DNA from: Bacteroidia bacterium | GTDB taxonomy: Bacteria; Bacteroidota; Bacteroidia; J057 | Reading direction: 5' to 3' | Assembly: GCA_030430575.1 (NCBI GenBank) | Contig: JAUIKF010000007.1 | Location: forward strand, 100,389 to 164,388 | DNA: 64,000 bases | Translations under genes and position numbers: made by a program | In this document: piece after piece, positions 52,031-59,930 of the stretch | How the letters are laid out: the number at the start of each line of letters is the position of its first letter | Position numbering within the stretch: position 1 is the first letter of the stretch | Notes under the pieces: model-generated | Databases searched by the model: none | Told to the model about the DNA's origin: nothing | What the model saw: only the letters and a program-made list of their open reading frames with translations

Positions 52031-53187
52031 TAAAACCCTAGTTTCTTACTGATTTTCTTTGGAATGGCTTCCTTATGGAGCAGAATCGCAGTGGTCTTAT
52101 AGCGGATATAAGCCTCAGAGGCATATAGGTATCCCCCACAGCGGTTTCCATCTCCCCAAGAGTTCTTGATGAGGTAGTATTTGGTTCCGTTCTGGTCGTG
52201 GGCGATGCCTGTGATGTGCATGGCATGGTCATCCTGTGTGCTATAATTGTCAAAAGCCGCCTGGCGCATTTCTTCCGTGATGACGACTTCTTCTGTTGGG
52301 GAGTCAAATCCACCAAATTTGGGCACGGCAGGGACTACGGCCAGTCCGTGACGGAAGGAAAAGCCTTCTTCTGACACATCACCGCCCCAGGCGATGGAAT
52401 AGCCATTCTCCAAAGCATGATCGATCGTCTCGATCAATTCGTCCAGCGGCAAGTTCTGAACTGTCTCCCAAGACCAGTTATCTGGCACTTCAAGGACAAA
52501 TTCCTCATAGTACGGATGATGAGAAAAAGAGCTTAACTCAATATAATTGTCTGGATCTAGTTCTAGTTTTTTTGCAAACTTCTCAGGCGTATAGGTTTTG
52601 CCGTCATATTCAAACTCAGTTGGGATGGTGCCCAAATAGGTGTCCAAAACGGCAGCATAAGCTTCTAGCCATTTGTTGCTAAGCGCCTTGTTTTTGTTCT
52701 GAATCACGGCATCGACGATAGCTTTTAGGACAACATCGAGTTCCCCATGAAGGTGCTGGTCTGAGTCAATCTCAATGCCGTCGTAGACGCTTTCAGGAAC
52801 CAGCCCATATTCGCCCATGATTTTGATTGCATCGTGAAAGGCCCCTCCACCAGCAAAGGTAGACTGACCATGCATCCGTACATAACGCTCCGCTTTTTGC
52901 ACATAAGTATTGCGCACGATATACATTTCCGAAAAATCATAGGTCCCTTTCCCCATCCGCATGAGTTCGGATTCGAGGAAGGACAGGGTGGCAAAACTCC
53001 AACAGGTGTTGGAGCGGTTTTGGTTTTTGACGCCTGTAGCATCGATCTCTGTGTCGATGGTAAACTCGTACCCATTGACCTTGAGGGGTAAGGCTGCCTT
53101 TTGTGCTTGGGCAATGGGGAGAAAACCTACTATAATGGCAAGAAAAAGCCAATTATTTTTTGAGTGGAAAAAACATAATGATTTCAT
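52030..53187 (-). CDS. C1B family cysteine peptidase (bleomycin hydrolase/aminopeptidase C-like)
   Basis: The 385-residue protein carries a probable signal peptide (LFLAIIVGFLPIAQAQ) and the papain-like triad in the C1B context: NRSNTCWSF (Cys62), DDHAMHITGIA (His321) and LIKNSWGD (Asn342). SWETVQNLPLDELIETIDHALENGYSIAWGGDVSE is also typical of the bleomycin-hydrolase branch. The family normally acts as a cytosolic aminopeptidase; here the signal peptide suggests export. Confidence 0.92.
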   Translation of the reverse strand: MKSLCFFHSKNNWLFLAIIVGFLPIAQAQKAALPLKVNGYEFTIDTEIDATGVKNQNRSNTCWSFATLSFLESELMRMGKGTYDFSEMYIVRNTYVQKAERYVRMHGQSTFAGGGAFHDAIKIMGEYGLVPESVYDGIEIDSDQHLHGELDVVLKAIVDAVIQNKNKALSNKWLEAYAAVLDTYLGTIPTEFEYDGKTYTPEKFAKKLELDPDNYIELSSFSHHPYYEEFVLEVPDNWSWETVQNLPLDELIETIDHALENGYSIAWGGDVSEEGFSFRHGLAVVPAVPKFGGFDSPTEEVVITEEMRQAAFDNYSTQDDHAMHITGIAHDQNGTKYYLIKNSWGDGNRCGGYLYASEAYIRYKTTAILLHKEAIPKKISKKLGF

Positions 53188-53219
53188 AACACAAAAATAA
53201 TAATATTATTTATGAATTA

Positions 53220-54440
53220 TTATGCTAAATCATAATTCTTGATCTTACGATACAGGGTGCGTTCCGAAATCTCCAATTCTTGAGCAGCTTTTTTGCGGTT
53301 GGAGCCGTGTTTTTCCAAGGCTTTAGCGATCAGTTCTCGCTCTTTGCGCGCCAACGAAAGGGACTCTTCTATCATCGGTGGGCGATTATCTACTTCCAAA
53401 GGATAAATTTCTCCATTTTCATCATAATTCGCCCCAATATCATCATACTGTGGATACCGCATGGGGCGATAGTCCCCACTTGCGACTGCGGCACTAGGGC
53501 GGCCTTTTATTTCCCTATAAATCGCATTCTTCAATTCCGCTACTTCTTTTCCTAATTCAAAGATGAGTTTTTTTAACTCAGCCACTTCTTGAGGACTGCT
53601 TTCTTCAGCCTCAAAGGACCGGAAGTCATTTGACCTTACAATACTTGGGAGATACCGCTCCTGGATGAGCAAATTGCTTTGGAGGGTTTCGGGGGAAACC
53701 ATATCTCCTTTGACCAGGACGGTAAGTTTTTCCACCAGGTTTCGGAGTTCGCGGACATTGCCAGGCCAGCGGTATTTATAAAGTAAAGGAACGGCCTCTT
53801 CCTCCAGGAGAATAGGATCTCGACGGTATTTGTCAGAAAATTCGAGGGCAAAATATTTAAACAAAAGCTCTATATCATCGCCTCGATTCCGCAAAGGAGG
53901 CACTTGTATGGTCACTGTATTGAGGCGGAAGAAAAGGTCTTCTCGAAATTTGCCTTGGCGTATCAGCTCCAAAAGATTTTTGTTGGTGGCTGCGATGACA
54001 CGGACATCCGCATGGCGGGCTTTGCTGGAACCCACGCGATAGTATTCGCCATTTTCCAATAAACGCAATAACCGCGCCTGTGTCTCCATGGGCATCTCTG
54101 CAATCTCATCCAAAAAAATGGTCCCCCCTTCTACTTCTTCAAAGTAGCCTTTCCTCGCTTCATACGCACTCGTAAATGCACCTCGTTCGTGTCCAAATAA
54201 CTCCGACTCAAGGGTGCCTTGAGGGATAGCTCCGCAATTAATGGCGATATAGTTGGAATGCTTCCGCTTACTGAATTGGTGGATGATGCGTGAAAAGACA
54301 TCTTTTCCCGTTCCATTTTCCCCCGTAATCAGCACCGTCACATCTGTAGGAGCCACTTGAAGTCCTATTTCCACCGCAGTATTGAGGGCACGAGAGGTAC
54401 CAATAATCCCATATCGGTGTTTTATTTGTTGAATATTCAT
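53220..54440 (-). CDS. Sigma-54-dependent regulator without receiver domain
   Basis: The 406-residue protein consists of a sigma-54-interaction AAA+ domain from about residue 10 to 240 and a C-terminal Fis-type helix-turn-helix (ALEKHGSNRKKAAQELEISERTLYRKIKNYDLA). Walker A is GENGTGKD (40-47), Walker B GTIFLDEIAEM. The sigma-54 contact loop reads GAFTSA (87-92) rather than GAFTGA. No N-terminal receiver or GAF domain is present, so control is presumably by abundance or a partner. It is divergent from the TPR gene. Confidence 0.92.
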   Translation of the reverse strand: MNIQQIKHRYGIIGTSRALNTAVEIGLQVAPTDVTVLITGENGTGKDVFSRIIHQFSKRKHSNYIAINCGAIPQGTLESELFGHERGAFTSAYEARKGYFEEVEGGTIFLDEIAEMPMETQARLLRLLENGEYYRVGSSKARHADVRVIAATNKNLLELIRQGKFREDLFFRLNTVTIQVPPLRNRGDDIELLFKYFALEFSDKYRRDPILLEEEAVPLLYKYRWPGNVRELRNLVEKLTVLVKGDMVSPETLQSNLLIQERYLPSIVRSNDFRSFEAEESSPQEVAELKKLIFELGKEVAELKNAIYREIKGRPSAAVASGDYRPMRYPQYDDIGANYDENGEIYPLEVDNRPPMIEESLSLARKERELIAKALEKHGSNRKKAAQELEISERTLYRKIKNYDLA

Positions 54441-54634
54441 AAATTAGTCTCTGAAAATGATGTCTGCCATTTTGACGGTCCGCATATTAGGAAAACCCTT
54501 TTATACTCGCAAAAATTAGCTGTATTATTTGAGGTAACTGTCAAAGCGACAGATGGTTTTTGAGAGTTCTCAAGGACTAACTTTTGGCTTTCTTGTTCCT
54601 TATTTCTTGTTTTTACTTATCAACCTATCCCATT

Positions 54635-56167
54635 ATGTCAAAATTCATAATGCTCTTTCTTATGTCACTGTGCAGCCTCCTACCCGCCCAAGACTTGCGT
54701 TTAGGCCGCATCGACTTTCCCGTGACAGTCAAGTCTGAAACTGCCAACGCCGCCTTCATCAAAGGCGTTTTGCTCCTACATAGCTTCGAATATGAGGATG
54801 CTGCTGAAGCTTTTCAGGAAGCACAGCAAATCGAACCCGATTTCTACATGGCCTATTGGGGCGAAGCCATGACGCACAATCATCCTATCTGGCACCGCCA
54901 GTATAAGGAAAAGGGCATTTCGGCCTTGATGAAGCTGAGTGATATGTCAGAAGATCGACTTATCCAAGCACCCACTGAGCGAGAACAGTATTTCATGGAG
55001 GCGGTAGAAATACTTTTTGGAGATGGAACAAAGGAAGAACGTGACTTCTGGTATCGCGACCATTTGAAAAAAATGCATGAACGATATCCTGAGGACCTTG
55101 AAGTCACCGCCTTTTATGCCTTATCTATTTTGGGGGCCAACCAAGGCCCACGTGATTATAGCACCTATATGAAGGCCGCGTTTGTAGCGGAGACGGTTTA
55201 TGAACAGAACCCAGACCACCCGGGGGCATTACACTATCTGATCCATTCGTATGATGATCCTGTGCATGCCGTGCTTGGACTCCGCGCCGCTCACCGCTAC
55301 GCGAAGGTCGCACCTGCGGCTGCGCACGCACTGCATATGCCTTCGCATATCTTTGTCGCCACAGGGGACTGGGACCGTGTCGTCGCATCTAATGAAGACT
55401 CCTGGCGAGCGTCTCTTGCGCGAATCGAGCGTAAAGGTCTGAAAGGCTATTCAGACAGGGGATACCATAGCTTTTGGTGGTTGATGTATGGTTATACGCA
55501 GCAAGGTAATGCAACTCATGCCAAAATGCTGCTGGACAGCATGTACCACGATTCTCAGCGCAGTGATCACGGGCGCGTAGAATATCACCTGGCTGTGATG
55601 CGGGCCTCCTACCTCATCGACACAGAAGACTGGGAAAGCGAAGCATTTGACATGGAACCCAACTGGGAAGTCATTAACCCTAAAACCCAAGCGATTTACC
55701 ATTTCACTACGGGCTATGTAGCGTGGAAAAGGGGTACCTTGAATCAACTTCAACAAGCAACAGAAGCCATTGAAGCCCTTTTACCTAAAGAAAATCTTCC
55801 CATAACCACGACTGGAGAAGCCGCTCAATGCTGTGCGGTTCCCGACGGCTCTGAATTGAGCGAAGAAGCTGTCAAGACGCTTCGCGTCATGATCCAGACC
55901 TTAAAAGCCCTTCAGCGTCATTCAGAAGGAAATCATACGGCTGCTATCACGTTGATGGAATCTGCTGCCACGCAAGAGGCTGCTTTGGGCTTTATGTTTG
56001 GGCCACCTGTCATTCCCAAGCCTACTCATGAATTGCTGGGCGAAATGCTACTGGCTGCGGGGAAAAATGCAGCTGCTGCCGAAGCATTCGAGGCAGGCCT
56101 TAAGCGGACGCCGAATCGTAGATTGGCGGTGGAGGGGTTGGAGAAAGCAAATGAAGGTCAGAATTAA
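54635..56167 (+). CDS. Secreted TPR-repeat protein
   Basis: The 510-residue protein starts with a signal peptide (MSKFIMLFLMSLCSLLPAQ). TPR-like helix pairs follow (TANAAFIKGVLLLHSFEYEDAAEAFQEAQQIEPDFYMAYWGEAMTHNHPIW), with conserved HYLIHSYDDP and ALHMPSHIFVATGDWDRVV blocks that mark a family of bacterial TPR proteins. It is probably a scaffold outside the cytoplasm. The start at 54635 was chosen over 54584 for its signal sequence. Confidence 0.88.
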   Translation: MSKFIMLFLMSLCSLLPAQDLRLGRIDFPVTVKSETANAAFIKGVLLLHSFEYEDAAEAFQEAQQIEPDFYMAYWGEAMTHNHPIWHRQYKEKGISALMKLSDMSEDRLIQAPTEREQYFMEAVEILFGDGTKEERDFWYRDHLKKMHERYPEDLEVTAFYALSILGANQGPRDYSTYMKAAFVAETVYEQNPDHPGALHYLIHSYDDPVHAVLGLRAAHRYAKVAPAAAHALHMPSHIFVATGDWDRVVASNEDSWRASLARIERKGLKGYSDRGYHSFWWLMYGYTQQGNATHAKMLLDSMYHDSQRSDHGRVEYHLAVMRASYLIDTEDWESEAFDMEPNWEVINPKTQAIYHFTTGYVAWKRGTLNQLQQATEAIEALLPKENLPITTTGEAAQCCAVPDGSELSEEAVKTLRVMIQTLKALQRHSEGNHTAAITLMESAATQEAALGFMFGPPVIPKPTHELLGEMLLAAGKNAAAAEAFEAGLKRTPNRRLAVEGLEKANEGQN

Positions 56168-56180
56168 AATTAAAATCAAA

Positions 56181-56651
56181 ATGAAAGTCAAAATAAGCTG
56201 GTTATTTCCCTTGACCTTTTTGTTAATGGCTGGGCTTATTTCCTGCCAGAGCCATAAACATGAGGAGTTGGAACTGGCACTAGCCAAAGCAAATGCCAAC
56301 CTTGCGGCCACTCAGGCGGCTTTGGAACAGGCGCAGCATACAATGCATAGCCCGTTGACGCATATGGTGCTCTTCACACTGAAGGAGGGCATTTCAGACG
56401 CCGAAACGACGGCTTTCACTGATAGTCTCGCTAAGCTAGGCACGATCCCGCTCGTCAAGCGATTCTCGCTTGGGAAGCCCGCCGCCACAGGCGATCCGCG
56501 CCTGGTCACGAATTATGACCTTGTCATGACGATGGGCTTTGCTTCGCAAGCCGACCTGGCTGCTTACCAGCAAGATGCGACGCATCTTGCGATCCGGGCA
56601 GCGACGAAGTCGCTGCTGGGGGGACCACCGATGGTATATGATTTTGAGTAG
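56181..56651 (+). CDS. Dabb-domain lipoprotein
   Basis: The 156-residue protein has a lipoprotein signal (KISWLFPLTFLLMAGLISC; lipobox LISC) and a short Ala-rich coiled coil (ELELALAKANANLAATQAALEQAQ). A stress-responsive alpha/beta-barrel (Dabb) domain follows: LTHMVLFTLKEGISDAETTAF, NYDLVMTMGFASQADLAAYQQDATHLAI. An ATG at 56151 overlapping the TPR gene is possible, but its extra residues come from an AAAATTAAAATC-type repeat. Likely co-transcribed with the TPR gene. Confidence 0.82.
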   Translation: MKVKISWLFPLTFLLMAGLISCQSHKHEELELALAKANANLAATQAALEQAQHTMHSPLTHMVLFTLKEGISDAETTAFTDSLAKLGTIPLVKRFSLGKPAATGDPRLVTNYDLVMTMGFASQADLAAYQQDATHLAIRAATKSLLGGPPMVYDFE

Positions 56652-56860
56652 AGACGTCGATTTATCGCGTCTCTACGGGGGAGACGCGATAAATCGGCGT
56701 TTCTACGGGGGAGACGCGATAAATCGGCGTCTCTACGGGGGAGACGCGATAAATCGGCGTCTCTACGGGGGAGACGCGATAAATCGGCGTCTCTACGGGG
56801 ATAGACGCGATAAATCGGCGTCTCTACGGGGATAGACGCGATAAATCGGCGTCTCTACGG
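56649..56860. repeat. Seven-unit hairpin array with GAGACGCGATAAATCG core
   Basis: One leading copy in reverse orientation (tagagacgtcgatttatcgc) is followed by six copies of gagacgcgataaatcggcgt at about 56681, 56711, 56741, 56771, 56802 and 56833. Spacing is 30 bp, then 31 bp. Each unit is itself palindromic (gagacgc with gcgtctc). The array lies exactly between two convergent genes, starting in the stop codon of the Dabb gene. A single copy sits at 40720-40748. Confidence 0.92.
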
Positions 56861-58225
56861 TTATTCCAATCGGATCCGAAAGGTGGTACGACCTGGCGTT
56901 CCATCTTCCAGTTCAAGGCTTCCGCCATGTAATTGCAATATCTGTCGACTCAGGCTGAGCCCAATACCTGATCCATTTGTTTTGGAACTGAAAAAGGGGA
57001 CAAAGATGTCCTCTTGCTTGGTTTTGGGGATGCCAGGACCGTTGTCGATGAGGCGGATTTCTATGCCATTGCCGTAGGGTTGGGCGGTGAGGCGGATACG
57101 GGGCTGATCTGTTTGGGTGAGGGCCTCGATGGCATTTTTGAGGAGGTTGAGGAGAACCATGTTGAGTTGGGCCTCGTCTGCGTCAAGCTGAAGGGTAGGG
57201 GGGGAGACAAGGACTTCGCTGTTGATACCTTGAGCGATCAGGTCTGCCTGCATGAGTTGGAGGGCATTTTCAAGGAATGAACGCGCAGCAAGGCGTTCGA
57301 TTTTGAGGGGAGGTAATTTGGTAAAGGAGCGATACGCCTCGACAAATCGCATGAGCCCGAGGCTACGATCTTCTATAGTATTTAACCCTTCTTGAAGGGT
57401 TTCATAGGCATCGATAGGTGTTTCCATCGTTTCCCCTTTTTGCACAAAATCTTTTTCCGCTACTTCCCTGAGCGTCGAAGTATAGGTGGCAATGGGCGCA
57501 ATGGCATTCATAATTTCATGGCGCAAGACAGAAATGAGCTTTTGCCAGGCTTCCGTTTCTTTTTGTTGGAGTTCTGCTTTGATATTGTGAAAGGAGATCA
57601 GGGTAAATGGCTTTTCCTGAAGATTAATAATGGTTTTTTTGACCAATAAATGAACCTCTTCCCCTAATCTGAAATGACCCAATGGTCCCTCTTTCAGTGC
57701 AGTCAGAAAATCGTAAAACTGTGGAAGTAACTGTTCCAAGTCTCTCCGGTTTCGGAGCTTTTTATCCACCCCTAACAACTCATAAGCTACAGGATTGCTA
57801 AGGGTAATTTCTCCTGAGTCATCCATTACCATCAGGCCCGTATTCACTTGTCGGATAATCGTATCCAGGAATTGCAGCACGGCTTCGCGCTCCGCACGTG
57901 TGCGCTTAAAACTCGCGACTACTTCGTCAAAAGATTGAAACACTTCTTCAAAGCTTTCGCCTAGGTCTGTTTGTCCTGGATCAAAGTTGATCTGAAAATC
58001 GGAGTGTCTCACGCTCCCCAGAAAAAGACTCAGCTTTTTATTGACTTGTTCGGCATAGCGAATCAGGTTAAGTACTTGGAAGCAAACAATAAGTACCAAG
58101 AGACTGATACTGAGGAAGTTGAAGTGTTTATGGTAATGTAAAACTCCAATCCCGATTGCCAAAATACTTGCGGCAAGCAAGAGGACGCGGAGGATAATAC
58201 CGCTGCGGAAATGCTTGAAAATCAT
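56861..58225 (-). CDS. Sensor histidine kinase
   Basis: The 454-residue kinase has two N-terminal membrane helices (about 11-30 and 37-55), a short HAMP-like segment, a PAS domain (about 115-215, GLMVMDDSGEITLSNPVAYELLG) and the HisKA/HATPase core: phosphoacceptor His236 in LRHEIMNAI, N-box LLNLLKNAIEAL (358-369), G1 DNGPGIP (394-400) and G2 GSGIGLSL (418-425). It overlaps the response regulator by 4 bp (ATGA) and is its cognate kinase. There is almost no extracytoplasmic loop, so it may sense within the membrane. Confidence 0.95.
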   Translation of the reverse strand: MIFKHFRSGIILRVLLLAASILAIGIGVLHYHKHFNFLSISLLVLIVCFQVLNLIRYAEQVNKKLSLFLGSVRHSDFQINFDPGQTDLGESFEEVFQSFDEVVASFKRTRAEREAVLQFLDTIIRQVNTGLMVMDDSGEITLSNPVAYELLGVDKKLRNRRDLEQLLPQFYDFLTALKEGPLGHFRLGEEVHLLVKKTIINLQEKPFTLISFHNIKAELQQKETEAWQKLISVLRHEIMNAIAPIATYTSTLREVAEKDFVQKGETMETPIDAYETLQEGLNTIEDRSLGLMRFVEAYRSFTKLPPLKIERLAARSFLENALQLMQADLIAQGINSEVLVSPPTLQLDADEAQLNMVLLNLLKNAIEALTQTDQPRIRLTAQPYGNGIEIRLIDNGPGIPKTKQEDIFVPFFSSKTNGSGIGLSLSRQILQLHGGSLELEDGTPGRTTFRIRLE

Positions 58226-59598
58226 AGCCCGTATTTCTCCAGCCGTCTGTAAAGGGAAGCTCGTGTAAGTCCCAATTCGGAAGCGGCCTTTGTGATATTG
58301 CCCTGGTTCTTTTTGAGGGCTTTTTTGATCATAATACGCTCGATTTCTTCCAATTGCAAATCCTCTAACATGCCTGCATCTATGGGCTTTTTTTCCTGTT
58401 GTTGGGCTTGAGCCTTGAAGAAAAAGTCTTCGGTACGCAAGCGATCGCCTTTACTCATAATCACCGCCCGCTCGATCGCATGCTGCAATTCACGCACATT
58501 TCCCGGCCAATTATACCGCTCCAATCGCGCCATCGCAGTAGGGTGAATGCCGCGCACGTCCTTTTTGTATTTTTCGCTGTATTGATGGAGAAAAAATGCG
58601 GCTAATAAGGGGATGTCTTGCACGCGATCTCGCAGCGCAGGTAGCTGAATTTCAATGGTATTGATGCGGTAGTATAAATCCTCGCGGAAATCCTTTCTGG
58701 CAATCATCTCGCGGATGGGCTGATTGGTGGCGCAGACAAGGCGAATGTCCACAGGGCGGGCTTTATTGGATCCAACACGTGTGACGGTTCGGTTTTGAAG
58801 AATGGACAATAGCTTGGCTTGCAGACTGAGGGTGAGGTTGCCGATTTCGTCTAGGAAAAATGTGCCACCTGCCGCCAATTCAAAGCGACCCGCTTTGTCT
58901 TCCCGTGCATCGGTGAAAGCGCCTTTCACATGCCCAAACAATTCACTTTCAAATAACGTCTCAGTGATCGCTCCTAGGTCTACACTGATAAAAGGCTTTT
59001 TAGCTCGTAAGGACTTTTGATGTAAAGCCCTGGCAACCAACTCTTTTCCTGTCCCATTTTCCCCTAAAATCAATACACTGGCATCCGTTTCCGCGACTTG
59101 AGAAATTGTATCAAATACACGCCGCATCACTTCACTGCTGCCAATCATTTGCTGAAAACTATGCGCTTCTAACAGAGCTGCTGACTTCAGTTGATCAGCT
59201 TCCAAACGTGTATGACGCCGCTCCATGGCAGTTTTGAGGGTATGAATGAATTTATCGTTGTCCCAGGGCTTGAGAACAAAATCGGTGGCACCGGCCTTCA
59301 TGGCCTTGACGGCCTGCGCTACATCGCCATAGGCGGTAATCAGCACCACAATAGCTGCGGGCGAAAGTTCCAGGATGCGATCCAGCCATTGGAAGCCCTC
59401 TTCTCCACTATCCATCTCCCGCGCAAAGTTCATATCCAGCAAAATCAGGTCATAAGCCGTATCGGCCATCATCGCTGGGATGCCAGCAGGTTGGCGCAAA
59501 GTGTCCACCTGCCGAAAATGGCGCTTCAGCAAGGCTTTTGCCGCTTTTAAAAGGTCTTCGTTATCATCGATGATCAGCACTTCGCCATATTTCTTCAT
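58222..59598 (-). CDS. NtrC-family sigma-54 response regulator
   Basis: The 458-residue protein has a receiver (1-120; acidic pair Asp11/Asp12, phosphoacceptor Asp55 in LILLDMNF, Lys110), a sigma-54 AAA+ domain (Walker A GENGTGKE 179-186, GAFTDA 226-231, Walker B GTFFLDEIGN) and a C-terminal Fis-type HTH (KKNQGNITKAASELGLTRASLYRRLEKYGL). The start at 59598 gives a normal receiver. It is the first gene of a two-gene operon with the kinase and divergent from an FtsX-type permease that has a sigma-54 promoter, its likely target. Confidence 0.95.
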   Translation of the reverse strand: MKKYGEVLIIDDNEDLLKAAKALLKRHFRQVDTLRQPAGIPAMMADTAYDLILLDMNFAREMDSGEEGFQWLDRILELSPAAIVVLITAYGDVAQAVKAMKAGATDFVLKPWDNDKFIHTLKTAMERRHTRLEADQLKSAALLEAHSFQQMIGSSEVMRRVFDTISQVAETDASVLILGENGTGKELVARALHQKSLRAKKPFISVDLGAITETLFESELFGHVKGAFTDAREDKAGRFELAAGGTFFLDEIGNLTLSLQAKLLSILQNRTVTRVGSNKARPVDIRLVCATNQPIREMIARKDFREDLYYRINTIEIQLPALRDRVQDIPLLAAFFLHQYSEKYKKDVRGIHPTAMARLERYNWPGNVRELQHAIERAVIMSKGDRLRTEDFFFKAQAQQQEKKPIDAGMLEDLQLEEIERIMIKKALKKNQGNITKAASELGLTRASLYRRLEKYGL

Positions 59599-59636
59599 GG
59601 GGCAGTTGGTTATTTCTTTATGAGTGGCCTCAGAAC

Positions 59637-59682
59637 ATGTGTTAGGTCTGCCCACCACTGTGTTGATAGACCTAACACGTGT
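59637..59682. promoter_or_regulatory. Long inverted repeat upstream of the regulator gene
   Basis: Gtgttaggtct and agacctaacac are perfectly complementary; extending outward, arms of about 15 bp hold with one mismatch around an 18-bp centre. It sits 40 bp upstream of the regulator start and could be an operator or an upstream activator site. Confidence 0.55.
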
Positions 59683-59733
59683 TTGGATAAAGACAAATCT
59701 CACCCCCAAAAAGTTGCGCTTATTTTTGGACAC

Positions 59734-59749
59734 CGTCCGATTTCGGACG
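59734..59749. promoter_or_regulatory. Palindromic candidate enhancer (cgtccga-tt-tcggacg)
   Basis: A perfect 7-bp palindrome with a 2-bp centre lies 73 bp upstream of the -24 element at 59822. Position and symmetry fit an upstream activating site for an NtrC-type protein. Binding by the adjacent regulator is inferred. Confidence 0.55.
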
Positions 59750-59821
59750 ATTTTGTGCGATGACGGGCGTTAATATGTCGTGTATTTGAGTTAAGTTATT
59801 GATATACAGTGTGTTATGCTG

Positions 59822-59837
59822 TGGCACGAAGCTTGAT
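59822..59837 (+). promoter_or_regulatory. Sigma-54 (-24/-12) promoter of the FtsX permease gene
   Basis: Tggcac at 59822-59827, a 5-bp spacer, then ttgat give a close match to TGGCAC-N5-TTGCA, with the final C/A weaker. It is about 94 bp before the permease ATG and divergent from an NtrC-type regulator gene. Confidence 0.65.
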
Positions 59838-59930
59838 TTTGAACCATATAAGACATTTAAGGGCATTTAAGAGAATACAGCGCGCAACCTTATATGGTTT
59901 CATTTCCAATACCGAAAACCCTCTCCAATT

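Noticed and set aside
54570..54634. Sigma-54 promoter before the TPR gene, which is divergent from a sigma-54 activator
   Set aside because: Ttggctttcttgttcc has GG but no GC at the right spacing, so the match is too weak.
56539..56835. A 98-residue frame with YGGDAINRR repeats
   Set aside because: It is the 30-bp hairpin array read in frame; 30 is divisible by three, so the repetition is an artefact.
56681..56850. CRISPR-like array at the 30-bp repeats
   Set aside because: Repeats are contiguous palindromes without variable spacers, and no cas genes are nearby.
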